Position numbers and translations under genes: made by a program. 10,697 nucleotides of DNA, taken from contig JADFPK010000044.1 in assembly GCA_022562375.1 (NCBI GenBank), forward strand, positions 1-10,697, in the 5' to 3' direction. Of the stretch, positions 5,467 to 10,697 are shown piece after piece. The notes under the pieces were generated by a model. It was not told the origin of the DNA. It ran no database searches and saw only the letters and a list, made by a program, of their open reading frames with translations. This stretch comes from Pseudomonadota bacterium. Its GTDB lineage: Bacteria; Pseudomonadota; Alphaproteobacteria; SMXQ01. Every line of letters begins with the position of its first letter. Position 1 is the first letter of the stretch.

Positions 5467-8400
5467 GTGGGAAGGCCGGCAACTCTCAGGGCCGACATGA
5501 TCGACGAGGTCGCGGCGTTCACCGCGAGCCGACTCGAGGGCAACGGCGCGGCGCTGGCCGAGCGCTTCATCCGCGCTTACTACGCCCACGTCTCCGCCGA
5601 CGACATGGCCGAGGATACCCCGGAGAACCTGTACGGCGCCGCCCTTTCGCTGTGGCGCTTTGCCGCCACGCGCGAGGCGGGCAAGGCCAAGGTCCGGATC
5701 TACGCCCCGCGCCTCGAGGAGCATGGCTGGGAGTCCCGGCACACCGTGCTCGAGATCGTCAACGACGATATGCCGTTCCTCGTCGATTCGGTGACGGCGG
5801 CACTCAACGAACGCGGATTGACCGTCCACCTGATTTCCCATCCCGTCATCCGCGTCGAGCGCGATTCCAAGGGCGAAATCTCCGATCTCATCATCGATGA
5901 CCGGGATGCGGGCGCGGGGTGCGATGAATCCTATATGCACGTCGAGATCGACGGGCATTTTTCCGACCGGGAAATGGAGGAAACCCGCGACGATGTCGAA
6001 AGCGTGCTCGGCTATGTCGGCGCCGCGGTCCAGGACTGGAAGGCGATGGGGGACAAGGTCGGCGACATCCTCGACGAGATGGAAAAGGCGCCGCCCGGCG
6101 TCGCCGAGGAGGACGCCGAGGAGGCCAGGGATTTCCTGCGCTGGATCGATGACGACCATTTCACCTTCCTCGGCTATCGCGCCTACGCATTCACCGGCCG
6201 CGACGAGTTGGTGATGGGCACCGTCATCGAGGACACGGGGCTGGGGATCCTCAGGGACCGGGAGTTCACCATCTTCCATCCGGCGGGCGCCGCGTCGTCC
6301 CTGCCGCCCGACATGCGCCAACTGATCCGCCAGCCGACGCTGCTGCTGATCTCCAAGGCCAACCGCAAATCGCCGGTGCACCGGCCGGTCCATATGGACA
6401 CCATCGGCATCAAGTCCTTCGACGCCGAGGGCAAGGTCGTCGGCGAACACCGCTTCGTCGGCCTGTTCACCTCCCACGCCTACAACGTCAGCCCGCGCCG
6501 TATCCCGCTGCTCAGACAGAAGTTGGACCGTACGGTGGCGCGCGCCGGCTTCGACCCGATCAGCCACGATGGCAAGTCGCTTCTCAACATCCTCGAGACC
6601 TACCCCAGGGATGAGCTGTTCCAGATTTCCGAGGAGGATCTTTTCGACATCTCCCTCGGCATCCTGCAGCTGCAGGAACGCCAACGGATCGCCCTGTTCG
6701 TTCGCCGCGATCCGTTCGAGCGTTTCCTGTCCTGTCTCGTCTATGTGCCGCGCGACCGCTACACCACCGAGCTGCGCCAACGGATCCAGGACATTCTGGT
6801 GGAGGAATTCGCCGGCGCGTTATCGGCGTTCTACACCCAGATCGGCGATGCGCCGCTCGCCCGCGTCCATTTCATCGTCAAGACCACACCCGGGAAGATC
6901 CCCGACTACCAACTGCCCGAGATCGAGGCGCGCCTGGTCCTGGCGGCGCGCACCTGGACCGACGAACTGCGCGAGGCGCTTGCCGATTGCAAGGGCGGGG
7001 ACTGGGGGCTTGCCATTTTCCGGCGCTATTCAGACGCCTTCAGCGCCGCTTACCGCGAGGGTTTCAGCGCCGCCGACGCGGTGGCGGACATCGACAACGT
7101 CGAGGAGACGCGGACCACCGGCGGGCTCGGCATGCACCTCTACCGCCCCGCCGGGGCGCCGGAGGACACGGTGCGCTTCAAGGTCTATCAAACCGAACAT
7201 CCGGTGGCGCTTTCGGACATCCTGCCGATGCTCGAGAATATGGGGTTTAGGGTGCTGGAAGAGGTTCCCTACAAGGTCCAGCCCCATCATCCCGGCGACG
7301 GCGCCGCCGACGGCGCCCCGGTGTGGATTCACGATTTCGGATTGATCGCCAAGGGCGCCATCGATGTCGACACCGGCGGTGTCAAACAGAACTTCGAGGA
7401 CGCTTTCGCGCGCGTTTGGACCGGCGTGACCGAGGATGACGGCTTCAACCGGCTGGTGCTTGCCGCCGGCCTCCGCTGGCGCCAGGTGGTGGTCCTGCGC
7501 GCCTATTGCAAGTACCTGCGTCAGGCGGCGATTCCCTTCAGCCAGGCCTATATGGAAGAGACTTTCGCCAACAATCCAAGCTTCGCGCGGATGTTGCTCG
7601 AATATTTCACCGTCCGCTTCGATCCAACCCACCGCGGCGACGTCGATCTCCGCGCGGCGGCGTTGAAGGTGAAGTTCGAGGAGGCGCTGGAAGATGTCGC
7701 CAGCCTGGACGAGGACCGCATCCTCAGGCGTTTCCTCAATCTGATGGAGGCCACCCTTCGCACCAATTTCTACCAGCAGGCGGAAGATGGAGGGCCCAAG
7801 CCCTATCTCTCGTTCAAACTCGCCAGCGGTGAGATCGACGAGCTTCCCCTGCCCCGGCCGATGGCGGAAATCTTCGTCTACTCGCCGCGCACCGAGGGGG
7901 TGCATTTGCGCGGCGGCAAGGTGGCGCGCGGCGGCATTCGCTGGTCCGACCGCCGAGAGGACTTCCGCACCGAGATCCTCGGTCTGATGAAGGCGCAGAT
8001 GGTCAAGAACGCGGTCATCGTGCCGGTCGGCGCCAAGGGCGGGTTCGTGGTCAAGCGGCCCCCCGCCGAAGGCGGCCGCGAGGCGCTGATGGCGGAGGGC
8101 ATCGATTGTTACAAGACCCTGGTGCGCGGCATGCTCGATATCACCGACAATTACGCCGGCGCCGAGGTGGTGGCGCCCAAGGACGTGGTGCGCCATGACG
8201 GCGACGACCCCTACCTCGTGGTCGCCGCCGACAAGGGCACGGCGACGTTCTCGGATCTCGCCAACGAGGTCGCCGGCGAGTACGGTTTATGGCTGGACGA
8301 CGCCTTCGCGTCGGGCGGCTCGGCGGGCTATGACCACAAGAAGATGGGGATCACCGCCAGGGGCGCCTGGGAATCGATCAAGCGACACTTCCGCGAGATC

Positions 8401-10320
8401 GGCGTCGACATCCAGAACCAGGACTTCACCGTGATCGGCGTCGGCGACATGGCGGGCGACGTGTTCGGCAACGGCATGCTGCTGTCGGAGCACATAAAGT
8501 TGGTGGCGGCGTTCAATCACCTGCATATCTTCATCGACCCCGACCCCGACCCCGCCGCCAGTTTCGGCGAACGCCAGCGCCTGTTCGAGAAGCCCCGCTC
8601 GGCATGGAGCGATTACGACCCCAAGCTCATCTCCTCCGGCGGCGGTGTCTTCGAACGCAAGGCCAAATCCATCTCCCTGACGCCAGAGATCAAGGAGCTC
8701 CTCGGCATTTCCAAGTCCAAGGTGACGCCGAACGAACTGATCAGGGCGATCCTCAAGGCCGAGGTGGATTTGGCGTGGTTCGGCGGCATCGGCACCTTCG
8801 TCAAGGCAAGCTCCGAGACCCACGCCGATGCCGGCGACAGGGCGAACGACGCCCTTAGGGTCGAGGCCAGGGATCTTGGCTGCAAGGTCATGGGCGAGGG
8901 CGCCAATCTCGGCATCACCCAGCTCGGGCGCATCGAATTCGCCCGCGCCGGCGGCAGGATCAACACCGACGCCGTCGACAATTCCGCCGGCGTCGACACC
9001 TCGGACCACGAGGTCAACATCAAGATCGTGCTGCGTTCCGTGGTCGAGGCCGGCGAGTTGACGATGGCGCGGCGCAACGCGCTGCTGGCGACGATGACGG
9101 ACGAGGTCGCCGCTCTGGTGCTCAGGGACAATTACCTGCAATCCCAGGCGCTGACATTGGCCGAGGCCCGCGGCGTCGATCTTCTCGATGCCCAGACCCG
9201 CCTGATGCGGGGCCTCGAGCGCGCCGGCGAGCTCGACCGGTCGGTGGAGCAGCTTCCGGACGATGAAGGGGTGGGCGAACTGGCGGCGGCGAAATGCGGG
9301 CTCACCCGGCCCGAGATCGCGGTGTTGCTCGCCTATGCCAAGATCTCGACGTATCACGAACTGCTGGATTCGGACCTTCCCGACGAGGATCTGTTGATCG
9401 AGGACCTCAAGCGGTATTTCCCCGCGCCGTTGCGGGAAAAATACCCCGATGTCATCGTCAGGCACCGGCTGCGCCGTGAGATCATCGCCACCCATATAGC
9501 CAACAGCATGGTGAATAGGGTCGGCGGCACCTTCGTCAACGAGATGAAGGAAAGGACCGGCGTGGCGGCAAGCGAGATCGCCCGCGCCTATACCATCACC
9601 CGCGACGTGTTCGACCTGCGCGAGATATGGGCGGCGATCGAAGCACTGGACAATGTGGTGAGCGCCGAGGTCCAGACCACGATGACGCTCGAGGCCGGCC
9701 GGCTGGTGGAGCGGTGCACCCTTTGGTTCCTGCGAAACGGCGGCCACCCCCTCGATATCCAGGCGACGATCGGCGCCTATGGGCCCGGCGTCAAGGATCT
9801 GGGCCAGTGCCTCAAGGACGTGGTTTCGCCGGACGATCGCGCCCAACTCGGCGAGCATACGGACAAATTGATCACCCGTGGCGTGCCCGAGGACCTTGCC
9901 GGGCGGGTGGCGAGCCTGGACATCCTGGTATCCGCCTGCGACATCGTCAGCATCGCCGGCGAGACCAAGGGTACGGTCGGCGATGTCGGGCGCATCTATT
10001 ACGATCTCGGAATGAGATTCGGCTTCGATTGGCTGCGCGCGGCGGCCGAGGAAGTGGGCACCGAGACCCGCTGGCAGAAGGACGCGATCGGCGCCATCGT
10101 CGACGATCTCTTCACATTACAGTCGGAGCTTACCAGCAAGGTCATCGAGGCGGGCGGCAGCGAGAAGGCGGAAGCGGCCGTCGCCGCCTGGATAAGGACG
10201 AGGACCGCGCTGGTCGAGCGCACCGAACAACTGCTTAGCGAACTCAAGGCCGCCGGCGCCCCGGACATCGCCATGCTGGCGGTGGCGACGCGTCAGCTCC
10301 GTTCCCTGATATCCGGCTAG
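5467..10320 (+). CDS. gdhZ: NAD-specific glutamate dehydrogenase, large (about 180 kDa) type
   Basis: Oxidatively deaminates L-glutamate to 2-oxoglutarate and ammonium with NAD+, feeding glutamate-family amino acids into the TCA cycle; cytoplasmic. The 1617 residues match the usual length of this family (Caulobacter GdhZ is about 1,600). Residues 1 to about 700 form the long N-terminal region with ACT-like regulatory domains. The catalytic core at about 700-1220 contains VARGGIRWSDRREDF (819-833), MVKNAVIVPVGAKGGF (845-860, with K847 and K857 as likely glutamate-binding and catalytic lysines), AADKGTATFSD (D922), GYDHKKMGITARGAW (954-968), a nucleotide-binding VIGVGDMAGDVFGNGM (989-1004) and GEGANLGITQLGRIEF (1143-1158). 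A helical C-terminal domain completes it. The start is GTG 5467, preceded by AAGGA (5453-5457) at 9 bases; ATG 5497 is the alternative but has a weaker site. No frameshift is seen. It is monocistronic, with palindromes at its 3' end. Confidence 0.97.
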   Translation: MGRPATLRADMIDEVAAFTASRLEGNGAALAERFIRAYYAHVSADDMAEDTPENLYGAALSLWRFAATREAGKAKVRIYAPRLEEHGWESRHTVLEIVNDDMPFLVDSVTAALNERGLTVHLISHPVIRVERDSKGEISDLIIDDRDAGAGCDESYMHVEIDGHFSDREMEETRDDVESVLGYVGAAVQDWKAMGDKVGDILDEMEKAPPGVAEEDAEEARDFLRWIDDDHFTFLGYRAYAFTGRDELVMGTVIEDTGLGILRDREFTIFHPAGAASSLPPDMRQLIRQPTLLLISKANRKSPVHRPVHMDTIGIKSFDAEGKVVGEHRFVGLFTSHAYNVSPRRIPLLRQKLDRTVARAGFDPISHDGKSLLNILETYPRDELFQISEEDLFDISLGILQLQERQRIALFVRRDPFERFLSCLVYVPRDRYTTELRQRIQDILVEEFAGALSAFYTQIGDAPLARVHFIVKTTPGKIPDYQLPEIEARLVLAARTWTDELREALADCKGGDWGLAIFRRYSDAFSAAYREGFSAADAVADIDNVEETRTTGGLGMHLYRPAGAPEDTVRFKVYQTEHPVALSDILPMLENMGFRVLEEVPYKVQPHHPGDGAADGAPVWIHDFGLIAKGAIDVDTGGVKQNFEDAFARVWTGVTEDDGFNRLVLAAGLRWRQVVVLRAYCKYLRQAAIPFSQAYMEETFANNPSFARMLLEYFTVRFDPTHRGDVDLRAAALKVKFEEALEDVASLDEDRILRRFLNLMEATLRTNFYQQAEDGGPKPYLSFKLASGEIDELPLPRPMAEIFVYSPRTEGVHLRGGKVARGGIRWSDRREDFRTEILGLMKAQMVKNAVIVPVGAKGGFVVKRPPAEGGREALMAEGIDCYKTLVRGMLDITDNYAGAEVVAPKDVVRHDGDDPYLVVAADKGTATFSDLANEVAGEYGLWLDDAFASGGSAGYDHKKMGITARGAWESIKRHFREIGVDIQNQDFTVIGVGDMAGDVFGNGMLLSEHIKLVAAFNHLHIFIDPDPDPAASFGERQRLFEKPRSAWSDYDPKLISSGGGVFERKAKSISLTPEIKELLGISKSKVTPNELIRAILKAEVDLAWFGGIGTFVKASSETHADAGDRANDALRVEARDLGCKVMGEGANLGITQLGRIEFARAGGRINTDAVDNSAGVDTSDHEVNIKIVLRSVVEAGELTMARRNALLATMTDEVAALVLRDNYLQSQALTLAEARGVDLLDAQTRLMRGLERAGELDRSVEQLPDDEGVGELAAAKCGLTRPEIAVLLAYAKISTYHELLDSDLPDEDLLIEDLKRYFPAPLREKYPDVIVRHRLRREIIATHIANSMVNRVGGTFVNEMKERTGVAASEIARAYTITRDVFDLREIWAAIEALDNVVSAEVQTTMTLEAGRLVERCTLWFLRNGGHPLDIQATIGAYGPGVKDLGQCLKDVVSPDDRAQLGEHTDKLITRGVPEDLAGRVASLDILVSACDIVSIAGETKGTVGDVGRIYYDLGMRFGFDWLRAAAEEVGTETRWQKDAIGAIVDDLFTLQSELTSKVIEAGGSEKAEAAVAAWIRTRTALVERTEQLLSELKAAGAPDIAMLAVATRQLRSLISG

Positions 10321-10382
10321 TGTGATGGTTCCGAGATTCGGCACATTTACTGTGACGAATCTCGGAAGCTGAATCACACTAG
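10317..10382. repeat. Palindromic element 1 overlapping the glutamate dehydrogenase stop codon
   Basis: Outer arms CTAGTGTGAT (10317-10326) and ATCACACTAG (10373-10382) enclose inner arms TTCCGAGATTCG (10329-10340) and CGAATCTCGGAA (10356-10367), with a 15-base loop and a small internal loop (2 and 5 bases). All 22 arm pairs are perfect. The left end includes the TAG stop codon. Without a T tract it is not a standard terminator. It is clearly related to the next element. It may be a miniature mobile element ending in TA, or an mRNA 3'-end structure. Confidence 0.8.
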
Positions 10383-10393
10383 ATTCAAATAGT

Positions 10394-10448
10394 TAGTGTC
10401 CCTTTGAACCCGAAATTCGATAAAGCGAATTTCGGGTTCAGGACACTA
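10394..10448. repeat. Palindromic element 2, related to element 1
   Basis: Outer arms TAGTGTCC (10394-10401) and GGACACTA (10441-10448) enclose perfect 14-bp inner arms GAACCCGAAATTCG (10406-10419) and CGAATTTCGGGTTC (10426-10439), with a 6-base loop ATAAAG and an asymmetric internal loop. It shares TAGTGT, CCGA[A/G]ATTCG and their complements with element 1 and starts 11 bases after it. Like element 1 it is bounded by TA on both sides. Transcript folding and a role in 3'-end stabilisation or bidirectional termination are possible. Confidence 0.8.
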
Positions 10449-10454
10449 GGAAAT

Positions 10455-10467
10455 CCCGCTTCGCGGG
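10455..10467 (+). other. Small GC hairpin in the leader of the MFS transporter gene
   Basis: CCCGC (10455-10459) and GCGGG (10463-10467) form a 5-bp stem with a TTC loop, preceded by AAAT and followed by TTAAA. It is too short and lacks a T run to be called a terminator with confidence. It lies between the two palindromic elements and the transporter gene and could contribute to 3' processing of the upstream transcript. Confidence 0.3.
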
Positions 10468-10503
10468 TTAAACTGTCCCCGGGCGGCACCCCTGAGAGGC
10501 ATC

Positions 10504-10697
10504 ATGTCGGCAACGGTTGAAGGCGAACGCTCGGGCCGGCCCCCTCGGCCTCGGCCGGGGCGTTCGGCGGTGGTTGCCTGGTGCCTGTACGACTGGGCGA
10601 ACTCGGCCTTTCCGGCGGTCATCCTGACCTTCGTTTTCGCCGCCTATTTCACCCAGGCCGTGGCCCGCACGCCGGTCGAGGGCACCGCCCAGTGGGG
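10504..10697 (+). CDS. UMF1/Atg22-like MFS transporter, N-terminal fragment (cut by window end)
   Basis: The first 64 codons of a membrane transporter. After a basic, Pro/Arg-rich cytoplasmic leader (residues 1-20, with RSGRPPRPRPGR) comes WCLYDWANSAFPAVILTFVF (about 26-45), the first transmembrane helix with the LYDxANSxF signature of the UMF1 family (related to yeast vacuolar effluxer Atg22), then AAYFTQAV. Bacterial members are predicted 12-helix major-facilitator permeases whose substrate is generally unknown. A Shine-Dalgarno GAGAGG (10494-10499) lies 4 bases before the ATG, which supports this start. The gene runs off the right edge, so completeness cannot be judged. It is on the same strand as the glutamate dehydrogenase gene but separated by about 180 bases of strong secondary structure, so it is probably a separate unit. 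Confidence 0.88.
   Translation, partial: MSATVEGERSGRPPRPRPGRSAVVAWCLYDWANSAFPAVILTFVFAAYFTQAVARTPVEGTAQW

Noticed and set aside
8537..8557. Short CGACCC tandem repeat encoding DPDPDP
   Set aside because: This Asp-Pro segment is a normal part of the large NAD-glutamate dehydrogenase family, so the repeat is probably codon choice and not an expansion.
8287..9858. A 523-codon minus-strand open frame inside the glutamate dehydrogenase gene (also 5377-6780 and 7030-8196)
   Set aside because: These are mirror frames of a well-supported 1617-residue enzyme; they have low-complexity Gly/Ala/Arg-rich products and no domain.

Overview
The window is dense, high-GC DNA with the gene content and order of an alphaproteobacterium, probably Rhodospirillales-like. 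This is an inference from gene families and neighbourhoods, not from a marker gene. Supporting signs are a UbiH/COQ6-type ubiquinone hydroxylase, a thioredoxin/TPR - LON-domain - Trm112-like - DUF971 run on one strand, a ProXp-ala-type editing factor, and a very large (about 1,600-residue) NAD-dependent glutamate dehydrogenase of the kind known from Caulobacter, Azospirillum and pseudomonads. Most of the window is conserved housekeeping sequence.

Layout. 1-1292 (+): FAD-dependent ubiquinone-biosynthesis hydroxylase; its frame is open to the left edge. 1337-1950 (+): a small, AT-richer two-gene unit of unknown function (132 aa with one membrane segment, then 59 aa), preceded by a 16-bp direct repeat that carries its start codon. 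1951-2023: short gap between converging genes. 2024-4332 (-): four closely packed genes, transcribed thioredoxin/TPR protein, LON substrate-binding-domain protein, Trm112-like protein, DUF971 protein; the last two overlap by one base. 4459-5007 (-): prolyl-tRNA editing protein, with an operator-like palindrome (5058-5080) upstream. 5132-5316 (+): a self-contained tRNA-Gly(GCC) unit with promoter, gene with encoded CCA, and intrinsic terminator. 5317-5466: leader of the glutamate dehydrogenase gene with an AT-rich inverted repeat. 5467-10320 (+): the NAD-glutamate dehydrogenase. 10317-10448: two tandem, related palindromic elements whose arm differences are all compensated. 10504-end (+): start of a UMF1/Atg22-like MFS transporter, cut by the window edge.

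Functionally the window mixes respiratory quinone synthesis, protein quality control, translation fidelity (tRNA-Gly and mis-acylated tRNA-Pro clearing) and nitrogen/carbon catabolism (glutamate to 2-oxoglutarate). I see no CRISPR array, phage, toxin-antitoxin or defence system. The features most worth a second look are the paired palindromes after the glutamate dehydrogenase gene, the palindrome upstream of the editing factor, and the unknown two-gene unit with its duplicated start region.
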